DNA of 27,550 nt from Micromonosporaceae bacterium (GTDB lineage: Bacteria > Actinomycetota > Actinomycetes > Mycobacteriales > Micromonosporaceae), in the NCBI GenBank assembly GCA_003543035.1, contig DPJL01000073.1, positions 31,748-59,297 on the forward strand, in the 5' to 3' direction. The notes beneath the pieces were generated by a model. The model was not told the DNA's origin. It saw nothing but the letters and a program-made list of their open reading frames with translations, and searched no databases. Of the stretch, positions 15,641 through 23,759 are shown piece by piece (position 1 is the stretch's first letter; each line of letters starts with the position of its first letter). Both the position numbers and the translations under genes were made by a program.

Positions 15641-17107
15641 ATGATCAAGGACACTGCCGCCTCGCTTGGTGCTCGCATCAAAGCTGGAGAGCTCAAAGCC
15701 GTGGATGTCGCCCAGGCGCATCTCGACCGAATATCCGAAGTGGACGGACGCGTGCACGCCTTCCTGCACGTCGATGCCGAGGGAGCTTTGGAAGCCGCTC
15801 GCGACGTGGACGCCCGCATTGCCAAGGGCGAGAAGCTAGGCCCGCTCGCGGGAGTGCCGATCGCGGTGAAGGATGTGATCGCGACCAAGGGGGTCCCCAC
15901 GACCGCCGGGTCGAAGATCCTCGAGGGGTGGAAGCCGCCCTACGACGCGACTCTGGTGACCCGCCTGCGCGAGGCCGGCCTGGTGATCCTCGGCAAGACC
16001 AACATGGACGAATTCGCCATGGGGTCGAGTACCGAATACTCCGCCTACGGACCCACATTCAACCCGTGGGATCTCACCAGGATTCCGGGCGGCTCGGGCG
16101 GTGGCTCCGCAGCGGCGCTCGCTGCGTACGAGGCTCCGCTGTCGATCGGCACCGACACGGGTGGCTCCATCCGCCAGCCGGGCGCGGTGACCGGAACCGT
16201 TGGTGCGAAGCCAACTTATGGCGGCACTTCCCGGTACGGGCTGATCGCGTTCTCGTCCTCCTTGGACACTCCGGGCCCCTGTGCCCGCAACGTAGAAGAT
16301 GCGGCCCTGCTGCACGCAGTCATCGCCGGGCACGACCCGATGGACTCCACTTCGATCCCGCAGCCGGCGCCGGATGTGGTTGGCGCAGCACGACTTGGCG
16401 CGACTGGTGACCTGAGCGGCTTGCGGGTCGGCCTGGTCAAGGAGTTCACCGGCGAGGGCGCCGAGCCCGGGGTGATGGCCAACTTCCGCGATACCGTTGA
16501 GGCGCTGACCAAACTCGGTGCCGAGATCGTCGAGGTCTCCTGCAAGCACTTCGAATACGCCCTCCCGGCGTACTACCTCATCGCGCCCAGCGAGTGCTCG
16601 TCCAACCTTGCCCGCTTCGATGGGGTCCGATTTGGACTCCGGGTCGGCGATGACGGCTCGCGCTCGCTTGAAGAGGTCATGTCGCTGACCCGGGAAGCCG
16701 GCTTCGGCCCGGAGGTCAAGCGGCGCATTATCGTTGGTACGTATGCGCTTTCCAGCGGATATTACGACGCCTACTACGGTCAGGCACAGAAGGTGCGGAC
16801 GCTCATCACCCGCGACTTCACCGCCGCCTTCGGCAAGGTCGACGTGATCGTTTCGCCGACCACCCCGTTCGTGGCTTTCCCGCTGGGTTCGCGGACGTCG
16901 GATCCGTTGCAGATGTACCTCGCCGACCTCTACACCATCCCCACCAACCTTTACGGCGGCCCGGCCATCTCCGTCCCGAGTGGACTGTCCGAGGGGTTGC
17001 CGGTCGGCCTGCAGGTGATGGCTCCCACGATGGCGGACGACCGGATGTACCGCGTCGCAGCCGCCGTGGAATCGGTCGTAGGAACACTGACGCCCCCCGC
17101 GCTCTGA
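15641..17107 (+). CDS. gatA: Glutamyl/aspartyl-tRNA amidotransferase subunit A
   Basis: Glutaminase subunit of GatCAB: it releases ammonia from glutamine and channels it to GatB. 488 residues, an amidase-signature enzyme with the full Ser-cisSer-Lys triad. K77 lies in GVPIAVKD, S152 in GGSGGGS and S176 in DTGGSIRQP, matching the spacing of characterised GatA proteins. The frame is open from GTG 15635. ATG 15641 is preferred because GAGGAGGAG (15627-15635) sits at proper spacing and the N-terminus then has the usual length. Cotranscribed with gatC. A strong hairpin overlaps the stop codon. The next gene is on the opposite strand, so gatB is not in this operon. Confidence 0.98.
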   Translation: MIKDTAASLGARIKAGELKAVDVAQAHLDRISEVDGRVHAFLHVDAEGALEAARDVDARIAKGEKLGPLAGVPIAVKDVIATKGVPTTAGSKILEGWKPPYDATLVTRLREAGLVILGKTNMDEFAMGSSTEYSAYGPTFNPWDLTRIPGGSGGGSAAALAAYEAPLSIGTDTGGSIRQPGAVTGTVGAKPTYGGTSRYGLIAFSSSLDTPGPCARNVEDAALLHAVIAGHDPMDSTSIPQPAPDVVGAARLGATGDLSGLRVGLVKEFTGEGAEPGVMANFRDTVEALTKLGAEIVEVSCKHFEYALPAYYLIAPSECSSNLARFDGVRFGLRVGDDGSRSLEEVMSLTREAGFGPEVKRRIIVGTYALSSGYYDAYYGQAQKVRTLITRDFTAAFGKVDVIVSPTTPFVAFPLGSRTSDPLQMYLADLYTIPTNLYGGPAISVPSGLSEGLPVGLQVMAPTMADDRMYRVAAAVESVVGTLTPPAL

Positions 17108-17123
17108 AGCGTGAGGGGCGTCA
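17088..17123. terminator. Bidirectional terminator between gatA and the aquaporin-like gene
   Basis: Perfect 9-bp arms TGACGCCCC (17088-17096) and GGGGCGTCA (17115-17123), with an inner CGCT/AGCG pairing. It overlaps the gatA stop and lies 8 bp beyond the stop of the convergent gene, so it can serve both. There is no long T tail, as is common in actinomycetes. Confidence 0.75.
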
Positions 17124-17131
17124 GCCCAAAC

Positions 17132-17827
17132 TTACTCGTCCTTGGCAGCAGCGGGCGCCGGCGAAGGCCGCCACATCGGGTAGAGCAGACCCGCGAGCGC
17201 GGCACCGAGCACGCCTGACACGACGTAGACCCAGATCCGGCCGACCGCGGCCCAATCCGTTTCCTTGCCCGCGAGCAGCATGACGACCTCGGGACCGACA
17301 GTGCGGGCGAGGTTCATCGAGGCAGCGGTGATGACAAAAATGGCCAGCGAACCTGCCGCGTAGACCAGGCCCATGGCCACGCCCAGCCGATCGCTCTCGC
17401 CCACCGCGAAGACGACGCAGGCGAGCAGGAAGACGGCGATGGTTTCGGCGAGGATCGCGCCCAGCAGACCGCGGCCGGTCGTGGAGTTTCCGGCGACCCG
17501 GGTGACACCCAGGCCCGCGTTGACCCCGTCGGTATGGAAGACCGCCCACATCAGGACGGCGCCGATGATCCCGCCGACCAGTTGGGCGACGATGATGGCG
17601 ACCGCGCCGAGCCAGTCCACGGTGCCGCGGATCGCGCTCGCCAGGGTGATCCACGGGTTGAAGTGGCCGCCGAAAACCCAGTAGGCGGCGGTGACGGTGA
17701 CCAGCAGGGCGACAGCGGCTACAAAGCCCTGACCGCCGCTGGTGAGCAGGGCCCCGACGCCGAAGAAGACGAGCAGCGCGGTGCCGATCACCTCACCGGT
17801 CAAGCGAGGCGTGGTGGCAGAACCCAT
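17132..17827 (-). CDS. Aquaporin/MIP-family channel with altered NPA motifs
   Basis: 231-residue membrane protein with six hydrophobic helices in the MIP arrangement, probably a channel for water or a small neutral solute. The two half-helix signatures are recognisable but changed. The first reads GGHFNPW (N57-P58-W59) instead of GGHxNPA. The second reads MNLAR (N172-L173-A174-R175) instead of NPAR. Both pore asparagines and the selectivity-filter arginine R175 remain. The bulky W59 and loss of the second proline may alter pore width or selectivity. The ATG at 17827 has a good ribosome-binding site (GGGAGG). It sits reversed between gatA and gatB and has no obvious functional link to them. 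Family assignment is firm; the substrate is not. Confidence 0.88.
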   Translation of the reverse strand: MGSATTPRLTGEVIGTALLVFFGVGALLTSGGQGFVAAVALLVTVTAAYWVFGGHFNPWITLASAIRGTVDWLGAVAIIVAQLVGGIIGAVLMWAVFHTDGVNAGLGVTRVAGNSTTGRGLLGAILAETIAVFLLACVVFAVGESDRLGVAMGLVYAAGSLAIFVITAASMNLARTVGPEVVMLLAGKETDWAAVGRIWVYVVSGVLGAALAGLLYPMWRPSPAPAAAKDE

Positions 17828-17892
17828 TTACTTGCACCTCCCTGTACAAAGGAAGATCGTGGAATTGTCAATAAGGCAGCATTCCGGAGATA

Positions 17893-17926
17893 TCGATCGA
17901 TGTACAGTGGGCCGATCGGTCGATGT
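17893..17926. repeat. Short direct repeat in the gatB upstream region
   Basis: TCGATCGATGT (17893-17903) and TCGGTCGATGT (17916-17926) differ at one base and start 23 bp apart, about two helical turns. They lie in the 125-bp region between the divergent aquaporin-like gene and gatB. They could be tandem protein-binding sites, or chance in GATC-rich DNA. Confidence 0.25.
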
Positions 17927-17940
17927 GTCGAGGCAGTCCC

Positions 17941-17946
17941 TAAACT
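17941..17946 (+). promoter_or_regulatory. Candidate -10 hexamer (leaderless) for gatB
   Basis: TAAACT ends six bases before GTG 17953, which lacks a Shine-Dalgarno. This gives gatB its own promoter, as expected with the reversed gene between gatA and gatB. Confidence 0.45.
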
Positions 17947-17952
17947 GGTCCG

Positions 17953-19464
17953 GTGAGTACCGTTGCGCTGCTGAGCTTTGCCGATGTGGTCGCCCGCTTC
18001 GAGCCGGTGATCGGCCTGGAGACCCACGTTGAGCTGGGCACTCAGACCAAGATGTTCTGTGGCTGCCCGACCGTTTTCGGGGCGGAGCCCAACACGCAGA
18101 TCTGCCCGGTCTGCCTGGGCCTGCCCGGCAGCCTGCCCGTGGCCAACAAGGCGGCCATCGAGGCGACGATCCGCATCGGGCTCGCGTTGAACTGTTCGAT
18201 CGCGTCCTGGTGCCGCTTCGCGCGGAAGAACTACTTCTACCCGGACATGCCGAAGAATTTCCAGATCAGCCAGTATGACGAGCCGCTGTGCACGGACGGG
18301 TGGCTTGATGTGCCAATCGGCGACGGCGAGACAGGGTTTACCACTGTGCGCATCGGCATCGAGCGCGTGCACCTCGAGGAGGACACCGGCAAGACGCTGC
18401 ACGTGGGTGGCGCGACCGGGCGGATCCACGGTGCCACCGAGTCGCTCGTGGACTACAACCGGGCCGGGATTCCGTTGGTCGAGATCGTCACCAAGCCGAT
18501 TCCCGGTACCCAAAAAATGGCCCCTGAAGTTGCCAAGGCCTATGTCGCCGAGCTTCGCGATGTCATCCGCACCCTCGGAGTCTCCGACGTACGCATGGAG
18601 CAGGGCTCACTGCGTTGCGACGTCAACACGTCGCTGAATCTGCCGGGCCAGGAGTGGGGCACGCGCACCGAGACGAAGAATGTCAACTCGTTGCGCAGTG
18701 TCGAGCGCTCGGTGCGTTCTGAGGTGATCCGGCAGGGCAACCTGATCAGTGAGGGTGGCCGGATCACGCAGGAGACCCGGCACTTCCACGAGGACACCGG
18801 GGAGACGACTTCGGGGCGGTCCAAGGAGACCGCGACCGACTACCGCTATTTCCCGGAGCCCGACCTTGTCCCGCTGGCGCCCGACGCGACCTGGGTTGAG
18901 CAGCTTAAAGCCGCTCTACCTGAGCTGCCAAGGGTGCACCGGGCCCGGTTGAAGGAAACCTGGGGACTGTCCGATTTGGACATGCAGTCGATCCTCAACG
19001 CCGGCGCGGTGGAGCTCATCGAGCGGACTGTCGCCGCCGGGGCAAGCCCGGAGGCGGCCCGGAAGTGGTGGCTGGGCGAGCTTTCCCGGCGCGCCAACGA
19101 GTCCGGCGTCGATCTGGCCGATATCGGCGCGACGCCGGAACATGTGGCACAGCTGCAGAAGCTCGTCGACGAAGGCAAGCTCAACGACAAGCTGGCCCGT
19201 CAGGTGCTCGAGGGAGTCCTTAGCGGCGAAGGTGATCCGGCCGCCATCATCGAGGCTCGCGGTCTCGGCGTGGTTTCGGACACCGGTGCCCTGACTGCCG
19301 CGGTGGACGAGGCGATTGCGGCCAACCCCGATGTCGCGGAGAAGATCCGCGCCGGCAACCAGGCCGCTGCTGGTGTGCTCATCGGGGCGGTCATGAAGAC
19401 CACCAAGGGTCAGGCCGATGCCAAGACGGTACGTGAATTGGTGCTGAGCCGACTGTCTAACTAG
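17953..19464 (+). CDS. gatB: Glutamyl/aspartyl-tRNA amidotransferase subunit B
   Basis: Kinase/transamidase subunit of GatCAB: it phosphorylates the misacylated tRNA and replaces the side-chain carboxylate with ammonia from GatA. 503 residues, full length. The start region FEPVIGLETHVELGT is characteristic. A zinc-type cysteine set follows (C36 and C38 in FCGCP, C51 and C54 in CPVC). The middle has DYNRAGIPLVEIV and ETKNVNS, and the C-terminal third is the helical plus YqeY-like tRNA-binding region. GTG 17953 places the conserved N-terminus correctly. The 3' end overlaps the convergent metallophosphoesterase gene by 8 bp. Confidence 0.98.
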   Translation: MSTVALLSFADVVARFEPVIGLETHVELGTQTKMFCGCPTVFGAEPNTQICPVCLGLPGSLPVANKAAIEATIRIGLALNCSIASWCRFARKNYFYPDMPKNFQISQYDEPLCTDGWLDVPIGDGETGFTTVRIGIERVHLEEDTGKTLHVGGATGRIHGATESLVDYNRAGIPLVEIVTKPIPGTQKMAPEVAKAYVAELRDVIRTLGVSDVRMEQGSLRCDVNTSLNLPGQEWGTRTETKNVNSLRSVERSVRSEVIRQGNLISEGGRITQETRHFHEDTGETTSGRSKETATDYRYFPEPDLVPLAPDATWVEQLKAALPELPRVHRARLKETWGLSDLDMQSILNAGAVELIERTVAAGASPEAARKWWLGELSRRANESGVDLADIGATPEHVAQLQKLVDEGKLNDKLARQVLEGVLSGEGDPAAIIEARGLGVVSDTGALTAAVDEAIAANPDVAEKIRAGNQAAAGVLIGAVMKTTKGQADAKTVRELVLSRLSN

Positions 19465-20908
19465 GAGTTACGGAGGGCTCGACGAGCGCCGGCTTCTCGA
19501 TGAGGCGACGCTTGAGCGTCACCTCGGCCAGGCCGGTGCCGCCGACCGTGATGTCGTCGTAGGCCAGCAGGTCCCGCGCCGGGTCGAAGTAGAGGATGGA
19601 CATCTCGAGCGGTCGGGGATCTTCGCCTTCCAAGCCTCGTAGGCCTGCTCCGCCGGTTGAGCCCTGAACCATCAGGCGGGTCCGGGTCTGCCCGAGCATG
19701 CTGACGCTGCGAGCGTGAGCGTGTCCGGCCAAGGCAAGCGGCGTCAGCCCGGCCACCGGCCCGGCCGATCGCGGATCGTGCACAAGGGCGATGTCGACCG
19801 CGTTGGGTGAGTCGACGATGGTTTCGGCGAGCGCCTTTCCCGCCTGGACAACGGAATCCGCGGTCTCCCCAGACTCACCTGTCCCATGTGGATTGACGGC
19901 CTTGTCCGGGGTGAAACGAGGGTCGCCGATGCCGGCGAAGGTGAGCCCGGCGACTGTCCGCACCTGGTCGTCCAGCACGATGGCGTTGGGCTGGGCGGCA
20001 ACCGCGGCCTGGGTGACGGCGGAGTCATGGTTGCCCCGCACGTAGATGTAGGGCACTCCGAGCAGGGCAATGGAGGCAACGAAATTGGCCTCCACCTCAC
20101 TGCCCCAGTCGTTGATGTCACCGGTGTCCACGACGACGTCGATGTGGAACTGTTCCACCGCAGACCTGATTACCGACCAGGCGGCCGGATTCAGGTGCAG
20201 ATCCGAGACGTGCAAGACGCGGATTGTGTTGTCGCCAGGGGTGTAGACCGGCAAACCGGAGACGGTGTTGTAGAGGTTGCTGACGTTGGCGACCATCTTT
20301 TCGAGCTGCGCGGCATATTCGTCATATCGATCCGCGATTCGTTGTGCGTCGCCGACGATCGCGGGTGCGTTGGCGAGCAGGCCGTCGTACCTCGGTTCCT
20401 TGAGAGCGCGCGGGTTGAAGGTCAGCGCGGCAACACCAAAACTGCTCGCGAGCACCGCGAGCGCAAGCCCGCCGGCCCACGCAACCTGGCGCATCCGGCG
20501 ATAGACCAGCGCCACCGCGAACATCGCGCCGAGGATGCCCACCGCTGTTGCCCGCACAGCCAACCGGTTCACGCCGGATCGCACATCGTCCAGGGCTGTC
20601 CGGCTGGCCAGGGAGATCCCGGCTGGATCGGTGATCAGTGCTTCGGTGCGGGCGCGGTCGAGCCCGTCGAGCCGCACGTTTAGATGGGCCGGGCCCTCAT
20701 GGGTGTCGAGCTTCAGCGAACCCAATGGCGGCAGCAGCACCTCGGTGTCGCCGACAAGCGAAGGCGAGACCGCGAAGGTGGACCGGAACGGCCCCACATC
20801 CACGCTTGTCGGGGCGGCGATCAAGAGGGCAAGGATCATCCCGGTCAATGCCACCGCGGCGAGCCCGAGCGCCCTGGCTATGCGCGGCCACGGCACCCTT
20901 GTCGTCAT
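19457..20908 (-). CDS. Membrane-anchored calcineurin-like metallophosphoesterase
   Basis: 483 residues. An N-terminal helix (about 12-32), an extracytoplasmic segment with no recognised domain (33-115) and two more helices (about 117-135 and 142-163) precede a calcineurin-like phosphoesterase domain (about 228-460). All metal-binding motifs are present: SDLHLN (D236, H238), GDINDWG (D264), GNHD (N293, H294) and GHAHAR (H396, H398). It should be an active two-metal phosphohydrolase. By topology the catalytic domain is most likely outside the membrane, and the substrate is unknown. Its ATG shares ATGA with the stop of the sugar dehydrogenase gene, so the two are cotranslated. Confidence 0.9.
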   Translation of the reverse strand: MTTRVPWPRIARALGLAAVALTGMILALLIAAPTSVDVGPFRSTFAVSPSLVGDTEVLLPPLGSLKLDTHEGPAHLNVRLDGLDRARTEALITDPAGISLASRTALDDVRSGVNRLAVRATAVGILGAMFAVALVYRRMRQVAWAGGLALAVLASSFGVAALTFNPRALKEPRYDGLLANAPAIVGDAQRIADRYDEYAAQLEKMVANVSNLYNTVSGLPVYTPGDNTIRVLHVSDLHLNPAAWSVIRSAVEQFHIDVVVDTGDINDWGSEVEANFVASIALLGVPYIYVRGNHDSAVTQAAVAAQPNAIVLDDQVRTVAGLTFAGIGDPRFTPDKAVNPHGTGESGETADSVVQAGKALAETIVDSPNAVDIALVHDPRSAGPVAGLTPLALAGHAHARSVSMLGQTRTRLMVQGSTGGAGLRGLEGEDPRPLEMSILYFDPARDLLAYDDITVGGTGLAEVTLKRRLIEKPALVEPSVTPS

Positions 20909-22047
20909 GTGCCCACTGTGACGCGCACTATCCGGTCGTCATCGGAATGAACGTCGCAGCCCGAATTGCAGCGACCGTCGTGATTGTTGGTGAGCACCCA
21001 TAGCGACTTGTCCGGCGCCTCGACCACCGCGCGCAACCGGCCGTATTCCTTGACCAGCTGTGGATTCGGCTGGCTCAGCGCACCGCCCGTGCCGAGATGC
21101 ACGAGGATCAGCCGTTGCCCGCGAAGGCATGCGACGGCGAGGATGTCGCCTCCGACTGCCGTGCCCGAACAGGACGACTCGCTTGTGGGAAAGGCGAAGA
21201 CGGGGTCGACGAAACGCTTATCGCCGGCCGCACCCTCCACGTCGGGCCAGCCGTAGTTCTTGCCCTTTTCGATCAGGTTGATCTCGTCCCAGGTGTTCTG
21301 GCCGAACTCGCTGGCCCACATCCGCCCGCTGCCGTCCCACGCCACACCCTGAACGTTGCGGTGCCCATAACTCCACACGAGGGTGTTGAAAGGGTTGCCC
21401 GAGGCGGGTTTGCCGTCGGTGGTCATCCGCAGAATCTTGCCGCCGAGGCTGTTGAGATCCTGGGCGAGGCCGGTGCTGCCCGCGTCTCCGGTGGTGGCGT
21501 AGAGGAACTTATCCGGCCCGAAGGCGAGCCTTCCTCCATTGTGGATGCCGGAAATCGGGATGCCGGTCACGATCGGCTGCGGCTTCCCGCCGATTGACCA
21601 GCGGGCCACCCGGTTGTCCGTCTCGGTCGTGTAGTAGAGGTAGATCGCCTGATCCTGCGCGTAGTTGGGGGAGACCGCGATGCCCATCAGGCCGCCCTCG
21701 CCATGCGAGTCGGCCTCCTCGATCATGCCCACCTGGCTCGTCGTATATGCCCCGTCTTCGCCCGGGCCCTTGGTGAGTTTGAGGATCTTTCTGCTGTCGC
21801 GCTCGGTCACCAGGGCACTGCCGTCAGGCAGGAAGGCGATGCCCCACGGCACTCGAAGCTTCTTGACCAGCACATCCTTGGTGGTCACCTTCGGCGTGCC
21901 GGTGACCCCGGGCGACGCAGGCTGCGGCGCAGGCGGGTCACTGGCGATGACCCGCGGCTGGTTCCCCTCCGAGCAGGCCACCAAACTCAGGGCACAAACC
22001 ACCACCATGAGGGAGTACCGGACCGGCCTGGGCCGCATCGCAAACAT
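20905..22047 (-). CDS. PQQ-type soluble aldose (glucose/sorbosone) dehydrogenase lipoprotein
   Basis: A 380-residue six-bladed propeller of the soluble glucose dehydrogenase/Asd family, which oxidises aldose sugars using PQQ. Hallmarks are VPWGIAFLPDG, EGGLMGIAVSP, the catalytic-base segment GIHNGGRLAFGPD (H169) and YGHRN with R230. SEFGQNTWDEIN and YGWP follow. A signal peptide with a lipobox (LVAC, C25) predicts attachment to the outer face of the membrane. The frame is open to 22197, but that would overlap the divergent dehydrogenase. ATG 22047 gives a clean signal peptide and has TAGTCT seven bases upstream; ATG 22038 is also possible. PQQ biosynthesis genes are not in the window, so actual cofactor and activity are uncertain. 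First gene of a two-gene operon with the phosphoesterase. Confidence 0.9.
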   Translation of the reverse strand: MFAMRPRPVRYSLMVVVCALSLVACSEGNQPRVIASDPPAPQPASPGVTGTPKVTTKDVLVKKLRVPWGIAFLPDGSALVTERDSRKILKLTKGPGEDGAYTTSQVGMIEEADSHGEGGLMGIAVSPNYAQDQAIYLYYTTETDNRVARWSIGGKPQPIVTGIPISGIHNGGRLAFGPDKFLYATTGDAGSTGLAQDLNSLGGKILRMTTDGKPASGNPFNTLVWSYGHRNVQGVAWDGSGRMWASEFGQNTWDEINLIEKGKNYGWPDVEGAAGDKRFVDPVFAFPTSESSCSGTAVGGDILAVACLRGQRLILVHLGTGGALSQPNPQLVKEYGRLRAVVEAPDKSLWVLTNNHDGRCNSGCDVHSDDDRIVRVTVGT

Positions 22048-22054
22048 GCGCCAC

Positions 22055-22060
22055 AGACTA
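22055..22060 (-). promoter_or_regulatory. Candidate -10 hexamer (leaderless) for the sugar dehydrogenase
   Basis: TAGTCT on the minus strand ends seven bases before ATG 22047, in the 35-bp gap between divergent genes. No Shine-Dalgarno is visible. Confidence 0.4.
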
Positions 22061-22082
22061 CCCCGGGAGGCTGGGAGATAAC

Positions 22083-23036
22083 GTGGGCGACGTGACGGTT
22101 TGGATTGCGCATGAGCAGGGCCAGGTTCAGCTTTACAGCATGTTGGGTGAGCTGGCGGAGGATCTTGATATTCGAATCTTGGCCGGCCCTGACGCACCCC
22201 TGCCGGGTGATCCGGCCGAGGTCGATTTCTGGGTGCCGCCGTTTCTCAGCAGTGGCAACGTGGTTGATCTAGCGCAGCAGTTGCCCAACCTCAAGGTGAT
22301 CCAGTTGCTGTCGGCCGGAGCGGATGCCTGGCTCGGCCGCGTCCCGCCGGGTGTCACGCTCTGTGACGCTCGCGGTGTGCACGACTCGTCCACGGCGGAA
22401 TGGGTCGTCACGGCGATTCTGACCGTGCTGCGCCGCTTCGACTATTTCGTGCGCGCTCAGACCGAGCATCGCTGGACCTACGCCGAGGCTGCGCCGACCG
22501 ACGAGCTGGCCGGCAAGCGGGTGCTCATCGTGGGTGCGGGTTCGATCGGCAACGCGGTGGCGGCGCGGCTGACTCCCTTCGAGGTGGAGTTGACCTACGT
22601 GGCGCGCACCAAACGCGACGGTGTGCCCAGAGTGCACGGCATCGATGAGCTACTCGGTCTGCTGCCGCATGCTGATGTCGTTGTCCTGCTTGTGCCGTTG
22701 ACCGCGCAGACCCGCGCAATGGTGGACTCGGGGTTCTTAGCCGCGATGCGCGACGGCGCACTGCTGGTGAACGGGGCGCGCGGTCCGGTTGCCGACACCA
22801 ACGCTTTGACGAAGGAATTGTCTACGGGCCGGATCTCCGCCGCGCTTGACGTCACCGATCCCGAGCCGCTGCCCGCCGGACATCCACTGTGGAACATGCC
22901 CAATGTGCTGATCACGCCCCATGTGGGCGGCTCTGTTCGGGGTTTGCTCCCCCGCGCGTATCGCCTGGTTAAAGATCAGCTAGGCCGGTACCTGGCCGGG
23001 GAGCCATTGACGAACGAGGTCAGGGACGGCTACTAG
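22083..23036 (+). CDS. D-isomer-specific 2-hydroxyacid dehydrogenase
   Basis: 317-residue NAD(P)-dependent oxidoreductase interconverting a 2-hydroxyacid and 2-oxoacid. The nucleotide-binding fold starts at GKRVLIVGAGSIGNAVA (144-160). The catalytic set is R233 (GARGPV), E261 (TDPEPLP) and H280 (TPHVGGS), all at family positions. The second strand is followed by R175, K177 and R178 rather than an acidic residue, which points to NADP(H) preference by comparison with glyoxylate/hydroxypyruvate reductases. GTG 22083 has GGGAG at 22073-22077. The gene diverges from the sugar dehydrogenase and runs into lprG, whose start is about 30 bp downstream. The substrate cannot be read from the sequence. 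Confidence 0.94.
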   Translation: MGDVTVWIAHEQGQVQLYSMLGELAEDLDIRILAGPDAPLPGDPAEVDFWVPPFLSSGNVVDLAQQLPNLKVIQLLSAGADAWLGRVPPGVTLCDARGVHDSSTAEWVVTAILTVLRRFDYFVRAQTEHRWTYAEAAPTDELAGKRVLIVGAGSIGNAVAARLTPFEVELTYVARTKRDGVPRVHGIDELLGLLPHADVVVLLVPLTAQTRAMVDSGFLAAMRDGALLVNGARGPVADTNALTKELSTGRISAALDVTDPEPLPAGHPLWNMPNVLITPHVGGSVRGLLPRAYRLVKDQLGRYLAGEPLTNEVRDGY

Positions 23037-23053
23037 CCCGTGCGGAGTGCGCA

Positions 23054-23059
23054 TAGCAT
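23054..23059 (+). promoter_or_regulatory. Candidate -10 hexamer (leaderless) for lprG
   Basis: TAGCAT ends seven bases before ATG 23067. If used, it gives lprG-p55 a promoter separate from the dehydrogenase and favours ATG 23067 over ATG 23058. Confidence 0.35.
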
Positions 23060-23066
23060 GCGTGGC

Positions 23067-23759
23067 ATGTCTCGCACATTCCGCGCGCTCGCCGCGCTGT
23101 CAATTTTCGCAATAGCTCTGACCGGGTGCACCAAGAAGAGCACCACCACGGACCCTCAGCAGCCGACCGCCGCGCAGTTGATGGCCGACGGCGACAAGGC
23201 AATGAGCAGCGTGAAGACCGCGCACTTCGTGATCGGAGTCGAGGGTCAGATCAGCGGGCTGAGCCTGTCCAAAGCCGAGGGCGATCTGACCAAGGAGGGC
23301 TCAGCGAAGGGCACGGCGACGATCGACCAATTCGGCTTCAAGGTCGAAGCCGCCTTCGTCATCATCGGCCAGGACCTCTACCTCAAGCTCGGCACCGGCG
23401 GATACCAGAAGACCGCGCTGTCCAACGCGGCGTCGATCTACGATCCGTCGGCCATCCTCGACCCGAACCGCGGTGCGGCCAAGCTGCTGCGCACCGCGAA
23501 GAACCCGAAGGTGGAAGGCAAGGAGCAGGTCAACGGCAAGGACGCGTACAAGATTTCGTTCGAGCCGGACTCCGCTGCAATGTCAGCGCTCATTCCGACC
23601 ACGGCCACCGGCGTGACCGCGCTGGTCTGGCTGGACGCCGAGACGAAGCGGATCGCCAAGGCCGAGTTCACCATCCCGTCGTCCGGTAGCAATCCGAAAG
23701 GCGTGGTCACGGTGACGTTCAGTAACTACGACGTCCCGGTGACCATCAGTGCGCCCTAA
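23067..23759 (+). CDS. lprG: LppX/LprAFG-family lipoprotein (LprG-like)
   Basis: About 230 residues. A signal peptide with lipobox LTGC (C21 from ATG 23067) is followed by an LppX_LprAFG domain, a half-barrel that binds acylated lipids. In M. tuberculosis LprG carries triacylated glycolipids and triacylglycerol and works with the MFS pump P55 encoded next. Here too an MFS gene of the P55 type follows directly, its GTG start lying 11 bp inside this gene. Recognisable parts include the SVKTAHFVIGVEG opening strand and the ILDPNRGAAKLL region. Starts at GTG 23040 and ATG 23058 are possible; ATG 23067 has a spaced -10-like hexamer and gives the most typical signal peptide. The family is firm. Orthology to LprG rests mainly on the neighbour. 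Confidence 0.9.
   Translation: MSRTFRALAALSIFAIALTGCTKKSTTTDPQQPTAAQLMADGDKAMSSVKTAHFVIGVEGQISGLSLSKAEGDLTKEGSAKGTATIDQFGFKVEAAFVIIGQDLYLKLGTGGYQKTALSNAASIYDPSAILDPNRGAAKLLRTAKNPKVEGKEQVNGKDAYKISFEPDSAAMSALIPTTATGVTALVWLDAETKRIAKAEFTIPSSGSNPKGVVTVTFSNYDVPVTISAP

Noticed and set aside
22048..22197. N-terminal extension of the sugar dehydrogenase to 22197
   Set aside because: It would overlap the divergent 2-hydroxyacid dehydrogenase by over 100 bp and place the lipoprotein signal internally.
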